From JBLNBU01 sp050260215 (GTDB taxonomy: Bacteria; Pseudomonadota; Alphaproteobacteria; Rhodospirillales; Magnetospirillaceae): a stretch of DNA of 21,096 nt. Below, in pieces: positions 1 to 6,354 of the stretch; positions within the stretch are counted from its first letter, which is position 1; every line of letters starts with the position of its first letter. The notes beneath the pieces are model-generated. The model did no database searches. It was not told where the DNA came from and saw only the letters and a list, made by a program, of their open reading frames with translations. The DNA lies in contig JBLNBU010000255.1 of assembly GCA_050260215.1 (NCBI GenBank), forward strand, positions 1-21,096, written 5' to 3'. The position numbers and the translations under genes were made by a program.

Positions 1-1003
1 CGGAAGCGGGATCGACCAGATGACGGGAAAGGTCGCCCCGGGCCTCCGCCCGGCGCAGGAACTGGGTGCGCAGCGCCTGGTGAAGCGCGCGCAGGTCGCG
101 TTCGCGCGCCCTTTCGGTGGCGCCGACATGGATGGCGAAGGCGGCGGCCAGGGTCAACGCCTGGTGGCGGGCGAAGATCGGCACCCGATGCGGCTGGCGA
201 TGGTGTCCGATGACCAGTCCCCACAGGCGGCCATCCTCGACGATGGACAGCGACAGGCTGCCGTCGACGCCGAGATTGGCGAGATAGTCGCGGTGAACGG
301 GCGACAGGCTGCGGCAGAAGCAGGCGCCGATGTCGAAGGGCTGCCCGGTGCCGGGATGGACGGCGGGCTCGAGGGCGACGGGCCGGTAGGCCCTCGACGG
401 CGCAAAGCGCGCCGGACTGCGGCGATACAGGTCGCGCGCCCGGGCGGGGATGTCGGCGGCGGGGAAATGGAAATGCAGGAAGCTGTCCAGCCCCTCGGCG
501 ACCGCTTCGGCCACGACCTCGCCGTCGCCCGAGTCCTCGAGGCGATAGACCAGCACCCGCTCCATGCCGGTGATCGCCCGGACATGGCGCGCCAGCAGGG
601 CGGCGGCCTCCTCGGGTCCGGCGCAGCCGCCCAGCGCGGCCACCGCGGCGTGCAGGCCGGGAACCGGCATGCGTGGTTGCAGGTCCTCGGCGGCCAGGGG
701 CTCGATCTCCACATGGACCACGTCGCCGCGCCGGTGGGCAAAGGCCCAGCCGCCATGGGGCGGGCAGATCCGAGCCGGCACGACGAGGTCGCACCCGGCC
801 TCGTCCACCGTGCCGGGCAGCAGCCCGACCAGCTCGGAGGCATTGTCGGCCAGCTCCGGCGCCAGCGCGGCCAGGTTGGCACTGGCGGCCAGGACCTGGA
901 AGGTGGCGCCGTCCAGGCACAGCAGCGCCGCGTGCGGCTGGATGCACCCCGGCGCCTCGATGATTTCGGCGTCACATGCGTCCGGGCTCGGCCTGGCGGA
1001 CAT
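1..1003 (-). CDS. bphP: Bacteriophytochrome BphP1, N-terminal photosensory part (3' end cut by window edge)
   Basis: This is a red/far-red photoreceptor that should bind biliverdin. About 334 codons are visible, with no stop before the left edge. A PAS2 domain covers about residues 10-115. Cys10, in CDAEIIEAPGCIQPH, is the expected biliverdin-attachment residue, and a second Cys follows at 20. A GAF domain covers about 130-300, with HFPAADIPARAR (Asp184, chromophore pocket), SPVHRDY and the WGLVIGHH histidine pair. The start of the PHY domain follows. The ATG at 1003 is preceded by GGGAGA (1013-1018) at a 9-nt spacing. It puts nine residues before the Cys, exactly as in BphP2. The output domain lies outside the window; a histidine kinase is likely by analogy with its neighbours. 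The gene is divergent from the receiver gene at 1182 across 178 bp. Confidence 0.93.
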   Translation of the reverse strand, partial: MSARPSPDACDAEIIEAPGCIQPHAALLCLDGATFQVLAASANLAALAPELADNASELVGLLPGTVDEAGCDLVVPARICPPHGGWAFAHRRGDVVHVEIEPLAAEDLQPRMPVPGLHAAVAALGGCAGPEEAAALLARHVRAITGMERVLVYRLEDSGDGEVVAEAVAEGLDSFLHFHFPAADIPARARDLYRRSPARFAPSRAYRPVALEPAVHPGTGQPFDIGACFCRSLSPVHRDYLANLGVDGSLSLSIVEDGRLWGLVIGHHRQPHRVPIFARHQALTLAAAFAIHVGATERARERDLRALHQALRTQFLRRAEARGDLSRHLVDPAS

Positions 1004-1181
1004 CGGCAGTGGTCTCCCGGCTGGGCGCCGAGGCGCACGCCATAATACTTTCGACCAGGGACCGTACCAGTCTCGGAGGGCCGGCGTACAGGTAGTTTTG
1101 CCCGATATGCATAGGTCCGGATCACCGGTAACGTGACTGTCAGCCGCAGGAGCATGCCACCCCGAGCCAGGGACGCCGGCC
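1004..1181. promoter_or_regulatory. Divergent intergenic region between BphP1 and the receiver/BphP2 pair
   Basis: This 178-bp spacer must hold the promoters of both divergent light-signalling transcripts. On the minus strand, TATTAT (complement of 1042-1047) is a plausible -10 for BphP1, but I see no convincing -35 at the right distance. No sigma-54 element and no clear operator palindrome were found. The assignment rests on gene layout alone. Confidence 0.4.
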
Positions 1182-1631
1182 ATGAAGATTGCCATATGCG
1201 ATGACCAGGGGCACGTGCGCGACGCTCTGGCGCGCATCCTGCGCCCGAAATTCCCCACTGCCCACATCGTCGAGGCGGCGGACTGGGGCACGACCCTGGC
1301 GGCGTGCGGGCACACCCCGTTCGACCTGGTGGTGGTCGAGCCGGCCATGCCCGGCATGGCGCCGTTGACGGGGCTGAAGGCCCTGCAGTGCCACGACGGG
1401 GGGCATGTGGCCGTGCTGTCCCGCATCGACGATCCCAAGGACATCTGCCGGATGTTCGCCTGCGGGGCTTCGGGCTACATCCCCAAGTCCTTCCGCATCG
1501 CGTCGGTCGAGGCGGCGCTGCAGCTCATCATCGCCGGCGAGATCTTCGTGCCGGCCTCGGTCATCGAGGCGCGGATGAAACCGTGTGCACACGCTCCCGC
1601 CGCCGTCCAGCGGTCGTTCAGCATCCATTGA
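1182..1631 (+). CDS. Stand-alone NarL-type receiver with Glu at the phospho-acceptor site and no HTH
   Basis: The product is 149 aa and is a single receiver domain. The acidic pair D7-D8, S80 and K102 (GYIPKS) of the receiver active site are present. The residue at the phosphorylation position is Glu53 (VVVEPAMPG) where the family has Asp. The segment after the receiver (AGEIFVPASVIEA) resembles the linker of NarL/FixJ regulators, but the protein stops without the LuxR-type HTH. It is therefore probably a truncated descendant of a DNA-binding regulator. Asp-to-Glu at this site can mimic phosphorylation in some receivers or make the protein unphosphorylatable; which applies here is unknown. 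AGGGA (1169-1173) lies 8 nt before the ATG. BphP2 begins 13 nt after the stop, so the two are very likely co-transcribed. Confidence 0.88.
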   Translation: MKIAICDDQGHVRDALARILRPKFPTAHIVEAADWGTTLAACGHTPFDLVVVEPAMPGMAPLTGLKALQCHDGGHVAVLSRIDDPKDICRMFACGASGYIPKSFRIASVEAALQLIIAGEIFVPASVIEARMKPCAHAPAAVQRSFSIH

Positions 1632-1632
1632 C

Positions 1633-1638
1633 GGAGGG
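1633..1638 (+). promoter_or_regulatory. Shine-Dalgarno deciding the GTG start of BphP2
   Basis: GGAGGG lies 6 nt before a GTG at 1645. This favours the GTG over the in-frame ATG at 1585, which would overlap the receiver gene by 47 nt. The GTG start also aligns the chromophore Cys at residue 10 with BphP1. Confidence 0.8.
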
Positions 1639-1644
1639 CTCGAT

Positions 1645-3867
1645 GTGACCGCCCACCGCACGACGGACGCCTGCGAGCGAGAGCCCATCCGGACACCCGG
1701 ATGCATCCAGCCCCATGGCGTGCTGTTGTGCTGCGGGGCCGACGGAGTGGTCCTGGCCGCCAGCGCCAACCGCCGCATGGTCGGGCCGCTGTCCGAAGAG
1801 ATCATCGGCCGCCGGATTTCCGATCTGTTGCCCACGTGGTCAGGCGCCGGCTGCGCCACCTTGCCCCCCGGTCCGGGCCTGCCCCACGGCGCCTGCGTCC
1901 AGGTCCACGACCAGGCCGACACCCGGTTCGTCGAGATCGAACCGCTGACCGGCAACGACCAGGTGTCCCTGGCCCAGCTGACCGCCATCGGCCAGGCGCT
2001 GGCCGACATGAACGGCGCCACCACCCTCGAGGCCTTGTCCGACTGCGCCGCCGCTGCCATCCGGGCCTGCACGGGGATGGAGCGGGTGCTGGTCTACCGC
2101 TTCGACGGCGACGGCAACGGCGAGGTGGTGGCGGAATCCAAGGTGGCCGACTGGGATGAAAGCTTCGTCGGCTTCCACTTCCCCGCCGCCGACATTCCCG
2201 CCCAGGCCCGCGCCATGTACAAGGTCAGCCCCAGCCGGTTCGTCCCCGAGCGCGACTATGCCGCGGTCGCGGTCGAGCCCGGGCTTGACCCGCGCACCGG
2301 CGTGCCCTTCGACCTGGCCCCGTGCCAGCTGCGCAGCGTCTCGCCCGTCCATCGCCAATACCAGCAGAACCTGGGGGTCGACGGATCCATGTCGCTGTCC
2401 ATCCTCAGCGACGGCCGCCTGTGGGGGCTGGTGGTCGGGCACCATCGCGGGCGGTGGCGGGTGCCGATGCCGGCCCGGCGGATGGCCATGGCGATGACCA
2501 CCGCCCTGTCCATGCGCCTGGCCGCCGCCGAGACCGCCGAGGAGCGCGACGCCCGGGCCCGGCACGTGGTGCTTCACGCCAAGCTGCTCGAGCAGATCGC
2601 CGGCGCCGACGACTTCGTCTCGCCGCTGCTCCACGGCGAGGTCAAGCTGACCGACATCTTCTTCGCCTCGTCGGGCGCGGCGGTGGTCTACCGCGAGGGC
2701 TCGGGCAGTTCCGAACGCCTGGAGGTGCGGACCGTCGGCGTCGCCCCCGATGCCGAAGCGGTGGTCCGCCTGGCCGGCATCTGTCGCCAGCGGATGGTGG
2801 AAGGCGTATTCGCCACCGACCGCACTGCGGAAATCATGCCGGAATTCGCCAAGTTCGCCGACATCGCCTCGGGCGTGCTGGCCATCGCCGTCGGCGAGGA
2901 CGGCCGCCACATCATCATGTGGTTCCGCCCGGAAATGGCGCGCACGGTGGTGTGGGGCGGCGCCAGTCCGGCGACCGTCGAGCGGCGCAAGCAGGCCGGC
3001 GACTACCTGCCCAGGCGGTCGTTCGCCCGCTGGACCGAGGAATTGCGCGGGCACTCGCGCCCATGGCCGACCTGGAAGACCGATATCGCGCTGTCGCTCA
3101 GGACTGCGCTCAACGACGTCATCTTGCGGCAGATGCGTACCATCCGGAACCTGAACGCCCGCCTGGAGGAGAGCGACCGGGCCAAGTCGCGCTTCCTTGC
3201 CCATATGAGCCACGAACTGCGCACCCCGCTCAACGCCGTGCTCGGCTTCTCGGAAGCGATCGAGATGGGGATGTACGGGCAGGTCTCGGCCCGCCAGCGC
3301 GAGGGCCTGGGCGCCATCCGCGCTGCCGGCGCCCATCTTCTCAACATGGTCAACGACATCCTCGACCTGTCCAAGATCGAAGCGGGACGGCTGGAACTGC
3401 ACGCCTCGACCTTCGACCTCAACGCCCTGGCCGAGCGGATCTCGGTCCTGCTGTCGGGAATGGCCAGGGACAGCCACCTCGCCCTTCGCACCCGCCTGGC
3501 CGAGGCGCTGCCCGGCCTGACCGCCGACGAACGGCTGGTCAAGCAGATGCTGCTGAACCTCTTGTCCAACGCCATCAAGTTCACCCCGCCCGGCGGCACG
3601 GTGACGATCGTCACCGAACGGCGCGCCGACGGCGGCCTGACCCTGGCCGTGGCCGACACCGGCGTCGGCATCGCCCCGGCCGATTTCGCCCGGGTGCTGG
3701 AACCGTTCCGGCAGGCCGACAACGACATGCAGCTGGCCCACAAGGGAACGGGGCTCGGGCTGCCGATCGTCAAGTCGCTGATCGAGATGCACGGCGGCAC
3801 CCTGGAGCTCGACAGCAGCGTCGGCACGGGCACCTGGGTACGCCTGCTGTTCCCGCCGCCGGGCTGA
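1645..3867 (+). CDS. bphP: Bacteriophytochrome histidine kinase BphP2 (PAS2-GAF-PHY-HisKA-HATPase)
   Basis: This 740-aa soluble photoreceptor kinase is complete. The PAS2 domain carries Cys10 (ACEREPIRTPGCIQPHG), the expected biliverdin ligand, and a second Cys at 20. The GAF domain has HFPAADIPAQAR (Asp183), SPVHRQY and WGLVVGHH. The PHY domain has the tongue signatures WFRPE and PRRSFARW. The HisKA phospho-acceptor is His523 in HMSHELRTPLNAVLGF. The ATPase has Asn642 in the N box, ADTGVGIAP and GTGLGL. All catalytic motifs look intact, so light-regulated autophosphorylation is expected. The GTG start has a strong ribosome-binding site. The gene is downstream of the Glu53 receiver and its stop is 2 nt from the stop of the convergent HDOD gene. 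Its phosphotransfer partner is not certain, because the adjacent receiver lacks the acceptor Asp. Confidence 0.95.
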   Translation: MTAHRTTDACEREPIRTPGCIQPHGVLLCCGADGVVLAASANRRMVGPLSEEIIGRRISDLLPTWSGAGCATLPPGPGLPHGACVQVHDQADTRFVEIEPLTGNDQVSLAQLTAIGQALADMNGATTLEALSDCAAAAIRACTGMERVLVYRFDGDGNGEVVAESKVADWDESFVGFHFPAADIPAQARAMYKVSPSRFVPERDYAAVAVEPGLDPRTGVPFDLAPCQLRSVSPVHRQYQQNLGVDGSMSLSILSDGRLWGLVVGHHRGRWRVPMPARRMAMAMTTALSMRLAAAETAEERDARARHVVLHAKLLEQIAGADDFVSPLLHGEVKLTDIFFASSGAAVVYREGSGSSERLEVRTVGVAPDAEAVVRLAGICRQRMVEGVFATDRTAEIMPEFAKFADIASGVLAIAVGEDGRHIIMWFRPEMARTVVWGGASPATVERRKQAGDYLPRRSFARWTEELRGHSRPWPTWKTDIALSLRTALNDVILRQMRTIRNLNARLEESDRAKSRFLAHMSHELRTPLNAVLGFSEAIEMGMYGQVSARQREGLGAIRAAGAHLLNMVNDILDLSKIEAGRLELHASTFDLNALAERISVLLSGMARDSHLALRTRLAEALPGLTADERLVKQMLLNLLSNAIKFTPPGGTVTIVTERRADGGLTLAVADTGVGIAPADFARVLEPFRQADNDMQLAHKGTGLGLPIVKSLIEMHGGTLELDSSVGTGTWVRLLFPPPG

Positions 3868-3869
3868 CC

Positions 3870-5114
3870 TCAGGGACGGAAGCGGTCGAGGTCGTCGGCC
3901 AGGGCCGCCCACCGCGCCACGTGCCCGTCGAGACCGAGGTCGCGGAGATAGGCGGCGTCCAGGCCCCGCATCTGCCATTCCTCGACATCGGCGCCCGTCG
4001 GCACCGGCTTGGCCAGGTGCTGGGCGGCATGGACGGCGGTGATCGGCGACATGCGGGGCTTGGAGGGACAGGTACAGGCCGATGGGGCGTGGTGGTACAA
4101 GACCGCCTCGACCACCGGGTCGGAGAACCCCCACAGGCTCAGCAGCGAGGCGCCGACCTCGGCATGGGTGGCCCCGAAGGCATCGCGCTCGCACGACACG
4201 ACGGTGCCCACCCCGCTGTCGAGCATCTCGTGGATGCGCTCGACCTCATGCGGGCGGCGGGTGAGCAGGATCAGCGTGCCCACATGGGCCAGCATGCCGG
4301 CGCAACGGGCCTGCTCGATCTGCAGGGCGGGCAGGTTCTCGGCCACGGCGATGCGCCGCGCCAGCTCCCCCACCTCCAGGCTGAAGCGGGCCAGGCGGTC
4401 CAGGGCGCCGGCCGGCAGGTCCCGGGTGCGGAAGCCCTCGAACAGGTTGGCCAGCACCACCACGGCCCCCAGGGTGTCGAAGCCGAGCAGGCGCACCGCC
4501 TGCAGCAGGTCGCCCACCGGCCGCGACATGCCGAAGAAGCCCGAATTGACCAATTTGAGCACCTGCGCGGTCATGCCCACGTCCGAGGCGACGATGCGGG
4601 CCGCCTCGGCCGCCGAGCCGCGCGGCGACTGCAGTTCGCGGATCAGGGCCGCCACCGCCCGCGGCGAGCTGTCCAGCATGCGGGTGCCGGCCACCAGTTC
4701 CAGCAGCGTGTCGGTGCTCAATATGGCGCGCACGGCGATGGTGCGGCGGATTGCCTCGGCCAGGACCTGGGTCGAACAGGGCTTCTGGAAGTACTGGTGG
4801 GCCGGCCCGATGCTGCGGTTGAGCGCCAGGCTGTCGGTGAACCCCGACAGGATGATGCGCGCCGCCTTGGGATTGAGGCGGCGGACCTGGTCCAGCAGGG
4901 TGGCGCCGTCCATCACCGGCATGCGCATGTCGGCGATCACCACGTCGACGGGCGACTCGGCCATCATCGCCAGGGCCTGGGCGCCGCTGCCGGCGAACAG
5001 CATGTCCCACTCGTCCGCGTGTTCGTGAAGGCTGCGCTGCAGTCCTGCCAGTACGGACGGGTCGTCATCGACGAACAGCACGCGTGGCCTTGCCGATGGC
5101 ATCGATCCGCTCAT
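3870..5114 (-). CDS. Receiver-HDOD response regulator
   Basis: The 414-aa protein has an N-terminal receiver (about residues 10-130) with D16-D17-D18, phospho-acceptor Asp62 (IADMRMP), Ser90 and Lys111. An HDOD domain follows (about 145-345), recognisable from MTAQVLKLVNSGFFGM, AGMLAHVGTLIL and HAEVGASLLSLWGFSDP. The HD dyad is degenerate (AHVG), as is usual for HDOD, so a signalling or scaffold role is more likely than a phosphodiesterase one. This distinguishes it from HD-GYP. The ATG at 5114 follows AGGAGG (complement of 5126-5131) with an 11-nt gap; an ATG at 5102 is an alternative. It is convergent with BphP2 and divergent from the LuxR-type regulator. Its receiver resembles that of the divergent regulator. 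It could receive phosphate from one of the phytochromes. Confidence 0.9.
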   Translation of the reverse strand: MSGSMPSARPRVLFVDDDPSVLAGLQRSLHEHADEWDMLFAGSGAQALAMMAESPVDVVIADMRMPVMDGATLLDQVRRLNPKAARIILSGFTDSLALNRSIGPAHQYFQKPCSTQVLAEAIRRTIAVRAILSTDTLLELVAGTRMLDSSPRAVAALIRELQSPRGSAAEAARIVASDVGMTAQVLKLVNSGFFGMSRPVGDLLQAVRLLGFDTLGAVVVLANLFEGFRTRDLPAGALDRLARFSLEVGELARRIAVAENLPALQIEQARCAGMLAHVGTLILLTRRPHEVERIHEMLDSGVGTVVSCERDAFGATHAEVGASLLSLWGFSDPVVEAVLYHHAPSACTCPSKPRMSPITAVHAAQHLAKPVPTGADVEEWQMRGLDAAYLRDLGLDGHVARWAALADDLDRFRP

Positions 5115-5172
5115 GCCCGCCTTGGCCTCCTGAAGGTGTGGGCCCAGGCCAACAGTACAGCCCTCTTGGGCC

Positions 5173-5242
5173 TTGCACCACCCTCGTTTGGGGATACCCC
5201 CAAAGGCACGCGGGGCTTGCGGGCGGCGCCGGGGTGGTGCAA
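5173..5242. promoter_or_regulatory. Nested inverted repeats in the divergent promoter region of the two response regulators
   Basis: An 11-bp perfect inverted repeat, TTGCACCACCC (5173-5183) and GGGTGGTGCAA (5232-5242), encloses a shorter one, TTTGGGG (5187-5193) and CCCCAAA (5198-5204). Both lie in the 159-bp spacer between the HDOD gene and the LuxR-type regulator. The symmetry suggests binding sites for a dimeric regulator acting on both genes, possibly the LuxR-type protein itself. No function is proven. Confidence 0.55.
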
Positions 5243-5260
5243 ACCCTATGACAATCGTCT

Positions 5261-5265
5261 GGGAG
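5261..5265 (+). promoter_or_regulatory. Shine-Dalgarno supporting a TTG start
   Basis: GGGAG lies 8 nt before a TTG at 5274. That TTG is the only well-placed start codon in the frame of the receiver-LuxR gene. The ATG at 5248 and the GTG at 5267 are in other frames. Confidence 0.6.
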
Positions 5266-5273
5266 CGTGCCCC

Positions 5274-6227
5274 TTGGCCAGACCGCCGCCCCGCATCCTG
5301 TTCGTCGACGACGAGCCCGCCGTTCTCGACGGCCTGCGCCGTGCGCTCGACATGCGCGCCGGCGAATGGGACATGGTGTTCGAGACCTCGCCCATGACGG
5401 CGCTTCGACTGGCGACCGAGCGGCCCTTCGATGTCGTGGTCGCCGACCTGCGCATGCCCCGGCTGGGCGGCCTGGACCTGCTGGAGCGCCTGGCCGCGGC
5501 CGGGTCGCGCGCCCCTTGCATCGTGCTGACCGGCACCGGCGACATGGGCTCGGCGCTGGATGCCATCAACCGCATCGGAGTGTTCCGCTTCTTCACCAAG
5601 CCCTGCTCCACCGAGCTGCTGGTCCAGGGCATCCGCGACGCGCTGAAGGCGGCCGGTCCCGCCGGCGACAATCCGGCCATGGCGGCGCTCAACCGGCTTC
5701 CTTTCGCCACCATCGCGCTGGACGGCCGGCACCGCTGCGTCTTCATGAACCGCTCGGGGGCGCAGATGCTGGCGGCGGCGCAGGTGCTGCGGCTGGACGG
5801 CGGCGGCACCTGCCGCGCTGTCACCTCCGCCGGAACCGCCGCCCTGCACCGCGCCGCCGAGGCGACCCGAGGGGACGGCGACGCCCGGGTGGTTGGCCTG
5901 AGCGACCACGACGGCAAGCGCTTCTCGGCGCTCATCGAAGCGGCCGACGAGGGGGCGGCGTCGGCGGTACTGGTGTTCGTGCGCGAAATCGACGCGCGGT
6001 CGGCACTGCCGGTCGAGGCGCTGTGCGAGCTGTTCGGGCTGACCCCGTCCGAGGCTCGGCTGGCCCAGGCCCTGGCGTCGGGGCTGGACATCCGGCAGGC
6101 GGCCGACGCCGGCGGCATCACCGTCAGCACCGCCCGCACCTATCTGAAGCGCCTGTTCCAGAAGACCGACGTCAACCGGCAGGCCGAGCTGATCAGGGTG
6201 CTGACCAGCGCGGTCGCCGGATTTTGA
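5274..6227 (+). CDS. Receiver-(PAS-like)-LuxR HTH response regulator
   Basis: This 317-aa transcription regulator starts at a TTG. The receiver (residues 6-125) has D12-D13, phospho-acceptor Asp58 (VADLRMP), Thr86 and Lys109, all intact. The middle part (about 140-240, LPFATIALDGRHRCVFMNRSG) looks like a divergent PAS fold. The C-terminus (about 255-315) is a LuxR/GerE-type helix-turn-helix, with LTPSEARLAQALASG and ISVSTARTYLKRLF-like residues (TVSTARTYLKRLFQKT). It should bind DNA when phosphorylated. It lies 127 nt upstream of the BphP3-heme oxygenase gene in the same direction, so BphP3 is the best candidate kinase. It is divergent from the HDOD gene, with which it shares receiver-sequence similarity. 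The start is less certain than the function. Confidence 0.88.
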   Translation: MARPPPRILFVDDEPAVLDGLRRALDMRAGEWDMVFETSPMTALRLATERPFDVVVADLRMPRLGGLDLLERLAAAGSRAPCIVLTGTGDMGSALDAINRIGVFRFFTKPCSTELLVQGIRDALKAAGPAGDNPAMAALNRLPFATIALDGRHRCVFMNRSGAQMLAAAQVLRLDGGGTCRAVTSAGTAALHRAAEATRGDGDARVVGLSDHDGKRFSALIEAADEGAASAVLVFVREIDARSALPVEALCELFGLTPSEARLAQALASGLDIRQAADAGGITVSTARTYLKRLFQKTDVNRQAELIRVLTSAVAGF

Positions 6228-6354
6228 CAGGGGAGAGTACTTTTACGCCGTCCTCAAGTAGGGGTTTCATCCGATGGGGTCGGCATGGAACATTGCGATT
6301 GACGCCATCTGCTGACACGCCCCGCCCGCCGGGCCGGGGAGGAATACAATCGAC
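6228..6354 (+). promoter_or_regulatory. Leader of the BphP3-heme oxygenase gene
   Basis: This is a 127-bp spacer. GGAGGA (6338-6343) lies 11 nt before the ATG at 6355. I see no convincing terminator after the LuxR-type gene, so read-through transcription is possible. A near sigma-54 motif is discussed among the rejected items. Confidence 0.35.

Noticed and set aside
154..1155. Open frame on the minus strand overlapping BphP1
   Set aside because: It is out of frame with the phytochrome motifs and Arg/Pro/Ser-rich. The real BphP1 frame starts at 1003 and runs off the left edge.
1585..1644. ATG start for BphP2 at 1585
   Set aside because: It would overlap the receiver gene and lacks a good ribosome-binding site. 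The GTG at 1645 has GGAGGG at 6 nt and aligns with BphP1.
1840..4194. Long open frame on the minus strand (784 codons) over BphP2
   Set aside because: It is antisense to a complete phytochrome kinase, has low-complexity Arg/Gly/Pro-rich composition and no domain. High GC content keeps antisense frames open.
5205..5220. Sigma-54-like motif (AGGCACG...TTGC) in the divergent spacer
   Set aside because: The gap between GG and GC is 12 nt, so it cannot be a normal -24/-12 promoter.
2322..5273. Upstream extension of the receiver-LuxR frame
   Set aside because: The frame stays open by chance through BphP2 and the HDOD gene. Only the part from the TTG at 5274 shows receiver and HTH motifs.
6281..6297. 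Sigma-54-like motif before BphP3
   Set aside because: The GG and GC elements are 11 nt apart, one more than the strict spacing, and the rest of the match is poor.
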